Position numbers and translations under genes: made by a program. Of a DNA stretch of 64,000 nt, positions 17,130 through 26,575 are shown in pieces. Each line of letters opens with the position of its first letter. Position 1 is the stretch's first letter. Source of the DNA: an uncultured Reyranella sp. (lineage in GTDB: Bacteria > Pseudomonadota > Alphaproteobacteria > Reyranellales > Reyranellaceae); NCBI RefSeq assembly GCF_945957355.1, contig NZ_CAMFKM010000012.1, positions 62,001-126,000 on the forward strand, read 5' to 3'. The notes beneath the pieces were generated by a model. The model saw only the letters and a list, made by a program, of their open reading frames with translations. It was not told where the DNA came from and searched no databases.

Positions 17130-17789
17130 ATGGGCAACCTGATCGACTTCAAGCGTCCCGACGGATCGACCTGCAAGGGCTATCTGGCCGAGGCGGGGAA
17201 GGGCAGGCCGGGGATCGTCGTGATCCAGGAATGGTGGGGGCTCAACGACCAGATCTGCGGCGTCGCCGACCGGTTTGCGCGCCAAGGCTACAACGCGCTG
17301 GCGCCCGACCTCTACAAGGGCCGCGTGACGCAGAAGCCGGACGAAGCCAATCACATGATGAGCGGCCTCGATTTTGTCGGCGCCTCCGACCAGGACATCG
17401 CCGGTGCGGTGGGGCATCTGGCCGGTCTCGGCGGCAAGGTCGGCGTGATGGGCTTCTGCATGGGCGGCGCGCTGACCATCGCGGCGTGTGCTCGCGTGGG
17501 CGGCATCTCCTGCGGCGTGCCGTTCTACGGCATCCCACCGGGACAGCTCGCCGACCCGGCCAAGATCAAGGTGCCGCTGCAGGGTCACTTCGCCAACAAG
17601 GACGACTGGTGCACACCGGCCGCCGTCGATGCGCTCGAGAAGACGATGAAGGGCGCCGGCCAGAGCCCGGAAATCTTCCGCTACGACGCCGCGCATGCCT
17701 TCTCCAACGAACGCAGCGAGGCCTACGACGTGAAGTCGGCCAACGCGGCATGGGAGAGGATGCTCGAATTCCTGAAGAAGCACCTCTGA
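17130..17789 (+). CDS. Dienelactone hydrolase family protein
   Basis: 219 residues; CAAGGAG lies upstream of the ATG. The alpha/beta-hydrolase catalytic triad is Cys110 (GFCMGG), an aspartate at about 158 (NKDDWC) and His189 (YDAAHAFSN), with Glu34 in QEWWGL as in dienelactone hydrolase. Family enzymes open lactone rings in chloroaromatic degradation, or hydrolyse other esters. No other chlorocatechol genes are nearby, so the in vivo substrate is open. It is followed 13 bases later by an MFS gene and may share its transcript. Confidence 0.9.
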   Translation: MGNLIDFKRPDGSTCKGYLAEAGKGRPGIVVIQEWWGLNDQICGVADRFARQGYNALAPDLYKGRVTQKPDEANHMMSGLDFVGASDQDIAGAVGHLAGLGGKVGVMGFCMGGALTIAACARVGGISCGVPFYGIPPGQLADPAKIKVPLQGHFANKDDWCTPAAVDALEKTMKGAGQSPEIFRYDAAHAFSNERSEAYDVKSANAAWERMLEFLKKHL

Positions 17790-17802
17790 GCCGGCTGCGG
17801 GC

Positions 17803-19179
17803 ATGAGGCCAGCCTTCGGCCTCGCGATCGTCGGGCTGGGCGCGTCGCTTGCGCCGCTCGACATTGCCGTCAACGTGGCGCTGCCGGCGATCACGAGCCA
17901 TTTCAAGGTCGCCTTGGGTGACGTGCAGTGGCTCGTGATCTGCTACGTCCTGGTTTACGGCTCGCTGATGCTGGTCTGCGGCAAGCTGGGCGACCTGTTC
18001 GGGCACCGGCTGATCTTCCGCATCGGTCTCGCGATCTCGGCGATCGGCTGCGCGGCCTGCGCGGCTGCACCGGACTGGCCGCTCTTCCTGTGGGCGCGCG
18101 GAGTCCAGGGCGTCGGCACGGCGCTGGCGCTCTCCTGCACGCCCGCACTGGCCACCTCTCTGTTTCCCGAGAGCGACCGCACCAAGGCGCTGGCGGGCTT
18201 CGCCAGTTCCATGGCCATTGCGGCCGCCGTCGGTCCGTTCCTCGGCGGCGTTCTGGTCGAACTGTGGGGCTGGCCCGCGGTCTATTGGGTGCGCGTGCCG
18301 CTCGCCCTCGCGACGCTCGCTCTATCGGGCCTGCTGCCGTCGCCGAAGCCGGATTCGCGGCCGTTCGATGCGCCGGGCGCGGTCCTGCTGGCGGCCTGCA
18401 TGAGCACGCTGCTGCTGGCGCTCACCTTCTCCCAGCGCAAGGAGATCCCGGGCCTGTGGGCGCTTGCGATGGCGATTGTCGCGCTGGTGCTGATCCTGGC
18501 CTATGTCCGTCGCGCCAGCCGGGTTCCGGAGCCGATCATCCGGCCGTCCCTCTTCGCCGATCCGCGCTTCGCGATCCCCAATGTGCTGAATGCGCTCGCA
18601 AACCTCGCGGGCTTCGCCATCCTGCTGCTGACGCCCTATTACCTCGTAAACGTGCTGAAGCTGACGCCGCTGGGCGTCGGCATCGTGCTGGCGATGGCCT
18701 ATGGCGGCAGCCTGACCGGAGCGCCGCTCTCGGCTGTCCTGGTGAACCGCATCGGCCAGCGGCCGACCGTGTTTGCTGGCATTGCCTGCGTCGGCCTCGG
18801 CCTGCTGCCGCTGGGCTTCACCGGCATCGATACGCCGGTTCTCGTCGTGGCGGCGCTGCTGGTCCTCGAGGGCGTGGGGCAGGGCCTGCTGACGGTCGCT
18901 TACACCGACATCGTCACGGCGACCCTGCCAGCGCGCGACCGGGGCGTCGCGGGCAGCCTGTCGCTGCTCACCCGGACTATCGGCATCGTGGCCGGCGCCT
19001 CGGTGCTGACGGCGCTGCAGGCACACGGCGCGCAGGGCTTCATGAATATAGCCGGCTTCCTCGCCGGCTACCGCTTCGCCTTCGTGGCGGCCGGAGGCGG
19101 TCTGCTGGCGATCCTGTTGCTGTCGCTCCTCTGGCCGGGCGTCTGGTCCGCGCAGCCTCGCGCCCCCCGCAAACCGTGA
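17803..19179 (+). CDS. MFS transporter, DHA2-like drug/solute exporter
   Basis: 458 residues with about 14 hydrophobic segments. The N terminus (LDIAVNVALPAITSHF, then VQWLVICYVLVYGSLMLVCG) and the loop GKLGDLFGHRLIF are typical of the DHA2 (EmrB/QacA) group of proton-driven exporters. The motif C region reads ASSMAIAAAVGPFLGGVL. Substrates are usually hydrophobic drugs or cations, but cannot be told here. It lies just downstream of the dienelactone hydrolase. Confidence 0.88.
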   Translation: MRPAFGLAIVGLGASLAPLDIAVNVALPAITSHFKVALGDVQWLVICYVLVYGSLMLVCGKLGDLFGHRLIFRIGLAISAIGCAACAAAPDWPLFLWARGVQGVGTALALSCTPALATSLFPESDRTKALAGFASSMAIAAAVGPFLGGVLVELWGWPAVYWVRVPLALATLALSGLLPSPKPDSRPFDAPGAVLLAACMSTLLLALTFSQRKEIPGLWALAMAIVALVLILAYVRRASRVPEPIIRPSLFADPRFAIPNVLNALANLAGFAILLLTPYYLVNVLKLTPLGVGIVLAMAYGGSLTGAPLSAVLVNRIGQRPTVFAGIACVGLGLLPLGFTGIDTPVLVVAALLVLEGVGQGLLTVAYTDIVTATLPARDRGVAGSLSLLTRTIGIVAGASVLTALQAHGAQGFMNIAGFLAGYRFAFVAAGGGLLAILLLSLLWPGVWSAQPRAPRKP

Positions 19180-19191
19180 AGTCCTTCATCC

Positions 19192-20151
19192 TCACGGCAG
19201 CTTGATATCGCCCTTCTTGATGATCGTCCCGAACATCGCGCTTTCGGCGCCGATCTGCTTCCTGAAGTCGACCGGGTTGAGATAGGTCACGCGCATGCCG
19301 CCATTGTGGACCTTGGCCATGATGTCGGGCGCGCGCAGGGCTTCGGCAATCGCCTTGTCGAGGCGCGCGATCGCCTCGGGCGAGGTGCCGGCCGGGGCGA
19401 GGATGCCGAACCAGGAATCGCCGCCCTCCTTGCCGTAACCGGTCTCCCGCAGGGTCGGGACGTCCGGGAAATCCGGATGCCGCACCTCTGCCAGCATCGC
19501 AAGCGCCCGCAGCTTGCCTGTCTTGATGTGCGGCAGGGTGGTCTGGTCGAACTGCGCCTGGATCTCGCCGGCCAGCAAGGCATTGGTCGCGGGCGCGCTG
19601 CCGCGATAGGGGACATGGGTCATCTTAATTCCGGCTTCGAGGCAGAGCATCTCGCCGAACAGGTGGGTGATCGTGGCGAGGCCGGCCGACCCGTAGTTCA
19701 GCTTGCCCGGATTGGCCTTCGCATAGGCCACGAACTCCGCGACCGTGTTGGCCGGCACCGACGGATGGACCGCGAACGCGCCCCACGAGGTCGACATGCG
19801 CGAGACCGGGATGATGTCGCGGTCGGGGTCGAAGGGGATCGGCTGCAGGTGGCGCGTGATGCAGACCATCGCCGTCGTCGTGGTGAGGAAGGTGTGGTGG
19901 TCGACCGGCTGGTTCTTGACGAACTCCGCCCCGATCATGCCCGAGGCGCCGGCCTTGTTGTCGAACAGTACGCTCTGGCCCAGGAGCTGGGCCGCGCGCT
20001 CCATGACGATGCGGCTGGAAACGTCCGACGGCCCGCCGGGCGGATAGGGGATAACGAGGCGGAGTGGCTTGGCTGGCCAGGAAGCCTGAGCGATCGCAGG
20101 CGACGCGAGCGCGGTGGCAAAGGCCGAGGCGGTGAACGCACGACGACGCAT
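19192..20151 (-). CDS. Bug/TctC-family periplasmic solute receptor
   Basis: 319 residues with a signal peptide ending ASPAIAQA. The mature N terminus WPAKPLRLVIPYPPGGPSDV and the later GSAGLATITHL are characteristic of Bug receptors, the binding proteins of tripartite tricarboxylate transporters. Such proteins bind carboxylates or aromatic acids. No TctA/TctB membrane genes are in the window, so this is an orphan receptor, as is common for the family. It runs convergent to the MFS gene. Confidence 0.9.
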   Translation of the reverse strand: MRRRAFTASAFATALASPAIAQASWPAKPLRLVIPYPPGGPSDVSSRIVMERAAQLLGQSVLFDNKAGASGMIGAEFVKNQPVDHHTFLTTTTAMVCITRHLQPIPFDPDRDIIPVSRMSTSWGAFAVHPSVPANTVAEFVAYAKANPGKLNYGSAGLATITHLFGEMLCLEAGIKMTHVPYRGSAPATNALLAGEIQAQFDQTTLPHIKTGKLRALAMLAEVRHPDFPDVPTLRETGYGKEGGDSWFGILAPAGTSPEAIARLDKAIAEALRAPDIMAKVHNGGMRVTYLNPVDFRKQIGAESAMFGTIIKKGDIKLP

Positions 20152-20248
20152 GGACGCTCCTCCAATTCATTCTTGTTTGAAGGCAGCCTCCCACGCGGGC
20201 GCCGGTTCCGCCAGACCTGCTCCTTTGGCTTCGTGTTAGGCTTGGTCC

Positions 20249-20668
20249 ATGAAACGGTTTTGCGATCCCAGGGTGGCGGCGGCCTTCAAGGCTTATGCGC
20301 CCGACGTGCGCGACCGATTGCTGGCGCTGCGCGAGACCATCTTCGACGTGGCGGCCACGACCGACGGCGTCGGCGTGCTGACAGAGACACTGAAATGGGG
20401 CCAGCCCAGCTATCTCACCGAGGAGACCGGCAGCGGTACCACCGTGCACATCGACCAGCTGAAAGGTGATAGTGGCGGCTACGCGATCTACTTCCACTGC
20501 CAGAGCGGGCTGGTCGGTCAGTTCCGCGACCTCTATCCCGAGACCTTCAGCTACGGGGGCGAGCGCGCCATTCTGTTCGAACCCAAGGCGCGCGTTCCGG
20601 CCAGAGAACTGCGTCATTGCATTGCGCTGGCTCTCACCCATCATTTGCGGAAGAAGAAAAGGAAGTAA
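20249..20668 (+). CDS. DUF1801 domain protein
   Basis: 139 residues. The pattern FKAYAPDVRDRLLALRETIF near the start and ETLKWGQPSYL match the DUF1801 (YdhG-like) fold, small proteins related to frataxin-like folds with no settled function. A basic tail (HHLRKKKRK) ends the protein. It precedes an SDR gene by 19 bases and probably shares its transcript. Confidence 0.8.
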   Translation: MKRFCDPRVAAAFKAYAPDVRDRLLALRETIFDVAATTDGVGVLTETLKWGQPSYLTEETGSGTTVHIDQLKGDSGGYAIYFHCQSGLVGQFRDLYPETFSYGGERAILFEPKARVPARELRHCIALALTHHLRKKKRK

Positions 20669-20687
20669 CGCACGGGAGAGAAGCGTC

Positions 20688-21509
20688 ATGTCGGGCAAGC
20701 TAAAGGACAGAGTGGCAATCGTCGTCGGGGCGGGCTCGAGCGGGCCGGGCTGGGGCAACGGCAAGTGCACGGCGATCACCTTCGCGCGCGAGGGCGCCAG
20801 GGTGTTCTGCGTCGACGTGAAGCGTGCCGCCGCCGACGAGACGGTGGGTCTGATCGAAAAGGAGGTCGGTCCGGGCTTTGCGGTCGCCCACGAGGCCAAT
20901 GCTTCGAGCAACGCCGACGTGAAGGCCATGGTCGATGCCTGCATGGCGAAGTGGGACCGGGTCGACATCCTCGACAACAATGTCGGCATCGGCTCGCAGG
21001 GCGGGCCGGTCGAGCTCAGCGAGGACGAGTGGCATCGCGTATTCGACGTCAACGTGAAGAGCTTCTTCCTCACCGCCAAGCACGTGCTGCCGATCATGGA
21101 GAAGCAGGGCAAGGGCGCGATCGTCAACGTGAGCTCGATCGCCTCGATCCGCAGCCCAAAGGGGATTTCCTACCTTGCCTACAATGCCAGCAAGGGCGCG
21201 GTGAACTCGCTCACCATGGCGATCGCCTCGCAATATGCGGAGAAGGGCATCCGCTGCAACGCGATCCTGCCCGGCCTGATGCACACGCCGATGATCGATT
21301 TCCTGGCCGAACAGTATGCCAGGAACGAGAAGGACCATAACCAGGCCTACGAGAAGATGATCGCCATCCGCGACCACGCCTCGCCGACCGGCAAGATGGG
21401 CACGGGCTGGGACACGGCGAACGCGGCGCTGTTCCTGGCGTCGGACCAGTCGGCCTATGTGAACGGCCACCTGCTGGTGGTCGACGGCGGCATCACGATA
21501 CGGGCCTAG
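20688..21509 (+). CDS. Short-chain dehydrogenase/reductase
   Basis: 273 residues from ATG 20688, with GGGAGAGAAG upstream. The nucleotide-binding loop is VVGAGSSGPGWGNGK, longer than the classical TGxxxGxG. The NNAG motif reads NNVG. The catalytic serine lies in NVSSIASI and the Tyr/Lys pair in YNASKG. The C-terminal FLASDQSAYVNGHLLVVDGG is standard. It should be an NAD(P)-dependent alcohol/ketone oxidoreductase; the substrate is unknown. Confidence 0.88.
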   Translation: MSGKLKDRVAIVVGAGSSGPGWGNGKCTAITFAREGARVFCVDVKRAAADETVGLIEKEVGPGFAVAHEANASSNADVKAMVDACMAKWDRVDILDNNVGIGSQGGPVELSEDEWHRVFDVNVKSFFLTAKHVLPIMEKQGKGAIVNVSSIASIRSPKGISYLAYNASKGAVNSLTMAIASQYAEKGIRCNAILPGLMHTPMIDFLAEQYARNEKDHNQAYEKMIAIRDHASPTGKMGTGWDTANAALFLASDQSAYVNGHLLVVDGGITIRA

Positions 21510-21614
21510 AGCGCCTTGATTTCAAAGGGAATCGAGGTCTGTAAACGAAACAAACGAAATAAACGAACTGAAAATTCGGATATTTGGCCAAGTGGTGCCT
21601 GAGTGCCGCGAGAA

Positions 21615-22706
21615 TCAGCGGCGCGCGCGTCTCAGGATCGTCCGGAAGACGATCGGTCCGGTGATGATGATCAGGAACAGCCGGAACAGATGGTGGGTCG
21701 CCACCATCGCGATCTCGATGCCGAGGGCGAGGCCGATCAGGCTCATTTCGGCGAAGCCGCCGGGAGCGTAGCTCAGGACCGTGGCGTCGAGGTTGAGGCC
21801 GGTCAGGGCGTGGGTGATCTCGGCGAAGCCGACGGCGCAGGCGATCAGGATGAAGGCGGCGCCGACCGAGGCCGCCATCTCCTTGTGCAGCCTGTCGAAG
21901 TTGGCGCCGACGAAGCGGCAGCCGATGCCGGTGCCGACCACGACCTGGGCGGCCGCGACCAGGAATCCGGGCGGCTGGGAGTTGGTGAGGCCGCCGAGAT
22001 GGGCGAGGGCGCTCACGATCATCGGCCCCATCATGAAGCTCGCCGGCAGGCGGAGCAGGCGGCCCGCGACCGCGCCGATCACGCCGCAGGCGATGAGGAC
22101 GGCATAATCCTTCCAGTCGTTGCCCGTGGGACCGTGAACCATGGTGAGCACGCTGGTCTGCGCGCCGTTCACCAGCCGGTACCAGACCGGGATGGTGAGC
22201 ACGACCGTCAGGATGCGCAGCGCATGGGCAAGGGCGATCGAGCGCTCCTCGCCGCCCATGGCGCCGCCCATGATGGTCATGTCGTTCAGGCCGCCCGGCA
22301 TGGCGGCGAAGTAGCAGGTGACCTTGTCCCAGTCGGTGACGCGGCGCAGCCAGGCATAGCAGAGGGTGGCGCCGGTCATGGTCATGCCGGTGAGGACGCA
22401 CAGGCTCACCGCCCATTCGCCCAGCCGCTGCAACAGTTCGGGGGTGAAGCCCGAGCCCAGCAGGACGCCGAGGATGATGATCATGCCCTGCCGCAGCCGC
22501 ACCCGCATGCCGACCCGCAGCCCGAGGAAGGCGGCGACGGTGGAGAAGACGCAGGCGCCCAGCATCCATGCGAGCGGCATGCGCAGCCAGTCGAAGACGA
22601 AGCCGCCGACCGTGCCGATGACGAGCGCCAGCGCGAGAGGCTGCCAGCCCTCGTGGCCGATGATCCTCTTCTTCTCGGGCTTGAAGGGAATGTCCTCGGC
22701 GCTCAA
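21615..22706 (-). CDS. AbrB-family membrane protein (PF05145, ammonia monooxygenase-like)
   Basis: 363 residues, about ten hydrophobic helices in two related halves, each with a GxxxGxxx-rich end (LPASFMMGPMIVSALAHLGG; YAPGGFAEMSLIGLALG). This matches the AbrB/putative ammonia monooxygenase membrane family, which despite its name has no proven oxygenase and may be a transporter. The TTG start at 22706 is chosen because it overlaps the NAD kinase stop as TTGA and because the family begins at this point; the frame continues upstream only within nadK. Confidence 0.8.
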   Translation of the reverse strand: MSAEDIPFKPEKKRIIGHEGWQPLALALVIGTVGGFVFDWLRMPLAWMLGACVFSTVAAFLGLRVGMRVRLRQGMIIILGVLLGSGFTPELLQRLGEWAVSLCVLTGMTMTGATLCYAWLRRVTDWDKVTCYFAAMPGGLNDMTIMGGAMGGEERSIALAHALRILTVVLTIPVWYRLVNGAQTSVLTMVHGPTGNDWKDYAVLIACGVIGAVAGRLLRLPASFMMGPMIVSALAHLGGLTNSQPPGFLVAAAQVVVGTGIGCRFVGANFDRLHKEMAASVGAAFILIACAVGFAEITHALTGLNLDATVLSYAPGGFAEMSLIGLALGIEIAMVATHHLFRLFLIIITGPIVFRTILRRARR

Positions 22707-23485
22707 GGCGCGAACTGCTCCTTGAGGATGCGTTCCTCGAGATCGTGCTCGGGGTCGAACAGCAGGGTAAGCGTCGTGTCGCTGGCCTCGGTGACCTCGA
22801 CATGGGCGACGTTTGCGATCTCCACCGAGTCGGCTGCCGCCGCGACCGGCCGCTTCTTCGGATCGAGGATCGTGAATTCTACCTTGGAGGTGCGCGAGAG
22901 CAGTGCCCCGCGCCAGCGCCGGGGCCGGAAGGCGTTGATCGGCGTCAGCGCCAGCAGGCCGGCGCCCAGCGGCAAGATCGGACCGTGAGCCGAGAGATTG
23001 TAGGCGGTGGAACCGGCGGGCGTCGCCACCAGGACGCCGTCGCAATGCAGCTCGGGCAGCCGCTTCTGGCCATCGACCGCGACCTCGATGCGCGCCGTCT
23101 GACGGCTCGAGCGCAGCAGCGACACCTCGTTGATGGCGAGGACTTCGGAGACCTTGCCGCGCGTATTGGTGGCCAGCATGCGCAGCGGTGTCAGCGTCAC
23201 CTGGCGGGCCTTCTTGAGGCGCTTCAACAGGTTGGTTTCCCTGTATGTGTTGAGCAGGAAGCCGACCGTGCCGAGGTTCATGCCGTAGATCGGCTTGAGC
23301 CGCCGCATGTTGCGATGGAGCGTCTGCAGCATCAGCCCGTCGCCGCCCAGCGCGACGATGATGTCGGCCTCGGCGGAGGTCGACGCGCCATAGATCTCTT
23401 CGAGGCGGGCCTTGGCCTTGCGGGCCGCGGGCGTGCTGGCACAAACGAAGGCGAGGCGGGGAGCGGGCGGGGACTGGACGGCCAT
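22703..23485 (-). CDS. nadK: NAD kinase
   Basis: 260 residues. The GGDG motif is in IVALGGDGLMLQTL, followed by MNLGTVGFLLNTYRE, the NEVSLLR loop and CDGVLVATPAGSTAYNLSA, all diagnostic for NAD kinase. The enzyme uses ATP to phosphorylate NAD to NADP in the cytoplasm and is normally essential. It is co-transcribed with the AbrB-family gene through a TTGA overlap. It diverges from the TauD-family dioxygenase. Confidence 0.93.
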   Translation of the reverse strand: MAVQSPPAPRLAFVCASTPAARKAKARLEEIYGASTSAEADIIVALGGDGLMLQTLHRNMRRLKPIYGMNLGTVGFLLNTYRETNLLKRLKKARQVTLTPLRMLATNTRGKVSEVLAINEVSLLRSSRQTARIEVAVDGQKRLPELHCDGVLVATPAGSTAYNLSAHGPILPLGAGLLALTPINAFRPRRWRGALLSRTSKVEFTILDPKKRPVAAAADSVEIANVAHVEVTEASDTTLTLLFDPEHDLEERILKEQFAP

Positions 23486-23588
23486 ACGGGATACAGCAAT
23501 GCCTCGGGTGCAGGAATCGTACTATAGCCGCCCGCCGTGCCGGTGCGATAAAATCCCGGTCACAAAAGAAACCGCGAGGAGGAACGCG

Positions 23589-24467
23589 ATGGAACTGGTC
23601 CCGCTGGCCGATGGCTTCGGCGTCGAGGTGAAGGGCGTCTCGCTGCTGGATGTCGCGACGGACGCCCAGGCCTACAAGGAAGTTCGCGCCGCCTTCGAAA
23701 CCCATTCACTCCTTGTGTTCCGCGACCAGCAGATCGCCGACGACATCCAGGTCGCCTACAGCCGCGCCTTCGGGCCGCTGGAACTCACCAAGGTCGCGTC
23801 GCTCGGCGCCAACAGCTTCTATTCGCGTCTGACCAACGTGGGCCAGCAGGGCGAGATCGTGCCGCACGACCACCGCCAGGTGCTGGTCGCCAAGGCCAAC
23901 GCGCTCTGGCACACGGATTCATCCTTCAAGAAGACACCGGCGCTCGCCTCGGTGCTGACGGCACGCGTGCTGCCGGACGCCGGGGGCGAGACCGAATACA
24001 CCTCGACGCGGCTCGCCTGGGAACGGCTGCCGGCCGACCTGCAGGAGAAGCTCAAGACGGCCGTGGCGACCCACTCCTATGCCAACAGCCGAGACCAGAT
24101 CCATCCCGACCTCGCCAATGCCGAGGAGCGAAAGGCGCTGCCGCCGGTGCGCTGGCGGCTCAACTGGCGCAACCCGGCCAACGACCGCCGCGCTCTCTAT
24201 GTCGCCAGCCACGCCTATGCGATCGACGGCATGGACGATCGCGACGCGCGCCAGCTCCTGTCACAGCTCCTGGACGAGGCGACGCGGCCGGAATTCGTCT
24301 ACAGCCACAAATGGCGCCAGGGTGACGCGGTGATGTGGGACAACCGCGCCATGCTCCATCGCGGTCGCCCCTGGGACTACACGCGCGAACGCTCGATGGT
24401 GCGCACCACGATCTCGGCAACGGAAGCCGACGGGCTCGGCGAAGTGACCCCGCCGGTCGTTCACTAG
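23589..24467 (+). CDS. TauD/TfdA-family Fe(II)/2-oxoglutarate dioxygenase
   Basis: 292 residues; ATG 23589 is chosen because the preceding in-frame sequence is antisense to nadK and because of the nearby GAGGAGG. The iron ligands are His108 and Asp110 (WHTDSSF) and His257 (AMLHRGRPW), and an arginine in ERSMVR binds 2-oxoglutarate. Such enzymes hydroxylate taurine, 2,4-D, alkylsulfates or similar and often release a product by C-S or C-O cleavage. An SsuABC-like importer exists at 41-44 kb but is not adjacent. Confidence 0.9.
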   Translation: MELVPLADGFGVEVKGVSLLDVATDAQAYKEVRAAFETHSLLVFRDQQIADDIQVAYSRAFGPLELTKVASLGANSFYSRLTNVGQQGEIVPHDHRQVLVAKANALWHTDSSFKKTPALASVLTARVLPDAGGETEYTSTRLAWERLPADLQEKLKTAVATHSYANSRDQIHPDLANAEERKALPPVRWRLNWRNPANDRRALYVASHAYAIDGMDDRDARQLLSQLLDEATRPEFVYSHKWRQGDAVMWDNRAMLHRGRPWDYTRERSMVRTTISATEADGLGEVTPPVVH

Positions 24468-24479
24468 GATAGAAAGGGA

Positions 24480-24510
24480 CTGGCGGCCCGCCCGAGGGAC
24501 GCGCCGCCAG
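24480..24510. terminator. Hairpin between convergent genes
   Basis: CTGGCGG (24480-24486) pairs with CCGCCAG (24504-24510) between the ends of the dioxygenase and radical SAM genes. There is no clear T-run; a bidirectional role is inference. Confidence 0.4.
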
Positions 24511-24523
24511 GCTCCGGACGTCG

Positions 24524-26335
24524 CTACTCGGCGGCGGCGAGGCGCTGCTGGTTCTGCTGCGCCGCGACCTTGGCGCGGGCGAGGTCCTCGCCGCGCCGCT
24601 TGTTGACGGCCGCACCGCCGCCCGCCGTGTCAGCGAACAGCGACAGCTTGTCCATGTCGTCGTCCATCACCGGCTGGAGCGCGAGGTCGGTGTATTCCAG
24701 CCGCCGGGGATCGTTCTTGACCTTCCGGCCGATGGCGATGCCCTGCAGCGTGAGGCGCGTGTAGATCTTGAGCTTGTGCCAGAAGTTCTTGGCCACCTTG
24801 TAGTGGAACACGCCGATTGGCTCGATCGGCATGCCGTAGCGGCGGTCGAGGCGGTATTTCATGCGCACGGCGCCGCCTTCCAGCGGATGCACGCCTTCGG
24901 CCTCGAACATGATCTTGAACATGGTCATGAAGCGCGCGGGCTCGGCCGGATCGCGGCCGGGAATCGCTCCGTGGCGGCGCGCCACCGTCTCGATATGCTC
25001 GGGCGTGTAGTACGACTTCCAGGCCTCGCGATAGACCTGCTCGAATTCCGCGTCGCTCATCTTGGGATGATGCACGCAGCGATGATGGACGTCGTACTTG
25101 TTGAGGTCGGGGTCCATCCAGACGCCCTGCTTCCACAGAGTCTGGTGATCTTCGGAGCCGGGAAGCGGCGTCAGCATGAAGAGCTCGAGGATGTCGAGCG
25201 GCAGTTCCTTCTTGATGATCTCCATGTCGCGCAGGATCGATTCGCGCGTGTCCCCGGGGAAGCCCAGGATGTAGCCGGCCCAGGTCGAGGCGCCGCTGGT
25301 GTGCCACGCCTGCAGCATCTTGCGGTACTCGGTGATCTTGTTCTGGCGCTTCTTGGCGGCCAGCAGATTGTCCGGGTTGACGTTCTCGAGGCCGATGAAG
25401 ACGCGATAGACGCCGGCCCAGCGCGCCTTGTTGATGAAGTTCGGGATGCGATGGCACTGCGTGTCGACCTGGATGATCAGGGACAGCTGGATTCCCTCGT
25501 TCTCCTTGAGCTCGATGAGCCGGTCGAAGAAAGCCTCCCAGTGCTTGTTGCGGGCCATGTTGTCGTCGGTGATGAAGAACGACGTGATGCCCTGCTTGTA
25601 GTTCTCGCGGATGATGGCTTCGAGATCGTCGGCGGTGCGGAAGCGGCTCTTGCGGCCCTGCACGTTGATGATGGTGCAGAACGAGCACTGGAATGGGCAG
25701 CCGCGGCCAAGGTCGAAGCTCGACATGCCGCCTTCATTGCGCGCCAGCGCCGACGGTGGCAGGTGCGGGGTCGGCGCACCCTCGAGGCCCGGCAGATCGT
25801 CCATGTAGTTGTAGAGCGGCTTCATCGTGCCGTTCATCGCGTCGCGCAGCACGAGGTCGAAGCGGCCTTCCTCGGCCTCGCCGGCGAAGATCGACACGCC
25901 CATGTCCATGGCTTCCTGGATCTCGGGCGGTACCACCGGCAGCATCGAAAGGCAGCCGGACACGTGGAAGCCGCCGATGGCCACAGGGAAACGGCCCTTC
26001 AGAAACTTGCGGGCAAGATCGACCGCGTGCGGATACTGGTTGGTCTGGACACCCACCAGGCACACCAGCCCCTTGCCGCCGCTGCGTTCGACCTGGGCCA
26101 TGAGGCGGTCGGGGCGGACTCGGGTATTGGTCTCGTCGATCGGGTGTATGACGATATCGACGTCAGGACCCAGCACCTCGCGCCGGCGGCAATCCTCGCC
26201 CAGCCCATACAGCGCGGCGAGGGTGTTAGACGGAATGTGTGACCGAAGCCAGGTGATCGGGTAGCCGTCGTCATCGTAGTGAGTTGGCTTGATCAGAATC
26301 AGATGAAATTTCGTACGCTTCACAGCACCGCCCAT
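24524..26335 (-). CDS. B12-binding-domain radical SAM protein
   Basis: 603 residues from ATG 26335, just before KRTKFHLILIKPTHYDDDGY; an upstream in-frame start is possible. Residues 1-170 resemble a cobalamin-binding domain (GGFHVSGC). The radical SAM cluster motif CxxxCxxC uses Cys213, Cys217 and Cys220 (RGCPFQCSFC). Downstream are FITDDNMARN, FIGLENVNPD and GYILGFPGDT, typical of the BchE/HpnJ-like group, which make C-C or C-methyl bonds with S-adenosylmethionine. Product unknown; no partner gene lies next to it. The C-terminal region after about 480 is not recognisable. Confidence 0.88.
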   Translation of the reverse strand: MGGAVKRTKFHLILIKPTHYDDDGYPITWLRSHIPSNTLAALYGLGEDCRRREVLGPDVDIVIHPIDETNTRVRPDRLMAQVERSGGKGLVCLVGVQTNQYPHAVDLARKFLKGRFPVAIGGFHVSGCLSMLPVVPPEIQEAMDMGVSIFAGEAEEGRFDLVLRDAMNGTMKPLYNYMDDLPGLEGAPTPHLPPSALARNEGGMSSFDLGRGCPFQCSFCTIINVQGRKSRFRTADDLEAIIRENYKQGITSFFITDDNMARNKHWEAFFDRLIELKENEGIQLSLIIQVDTQCHRIPNFINKARWAGVYRVFIGLENVNPDNLLAAKKRQNKITEYRKMLQAWHTSGASTWAGYILGFPGDTRESILRDMEIIKKELPLDILELFMLTPLPGSEDHQTLWKQGVWMDPDLNKYDVHHRCVHHPKMSDAEFEQVYREAWKSYYTPEHIETVARRHGAIPGRDPAEPARFMTMFKIMFEAEGVHPLEGGAVRMKYRLDRRYGMPIEPIGVFHYKVAKNFWHKLKIYTRLTLQGIAIGRKVKNDPRRLEYTDLALQPVMDDDMDKLSLFADTAGGGAAVNKRRGEDLARAKVAAQQNQQRLAAAE

Positions 26336-26575
26336 TGCGGACTTCTCCAAGACATAACCCGCACGCGGTTCCAGCCTTATACCGCTTGACGGCATCCATC
26401 GTCACAATGCTCTGAGCCGGTCTCCAACGCAATACGAAGCGACTCAAATTCACAGGTCGAATGCATAATAGAGCCACTAGAATTAGGGATTTATAAGGCC
26501 AAGCCCAGCAATTAGTGCGTATGCGCCATTCCGAGGGGATTATTGCAGTCCGTGGCGTGAAGGCGCAGGTTTTAG

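Noticed and set aside
22707..23705. Possible N-terminal extension of the AbrB-family protein to 696 residues
   Set aside because: The extra part is a wrong-frame reading of nadK; the membrane protein begins at the TTGA overlap.
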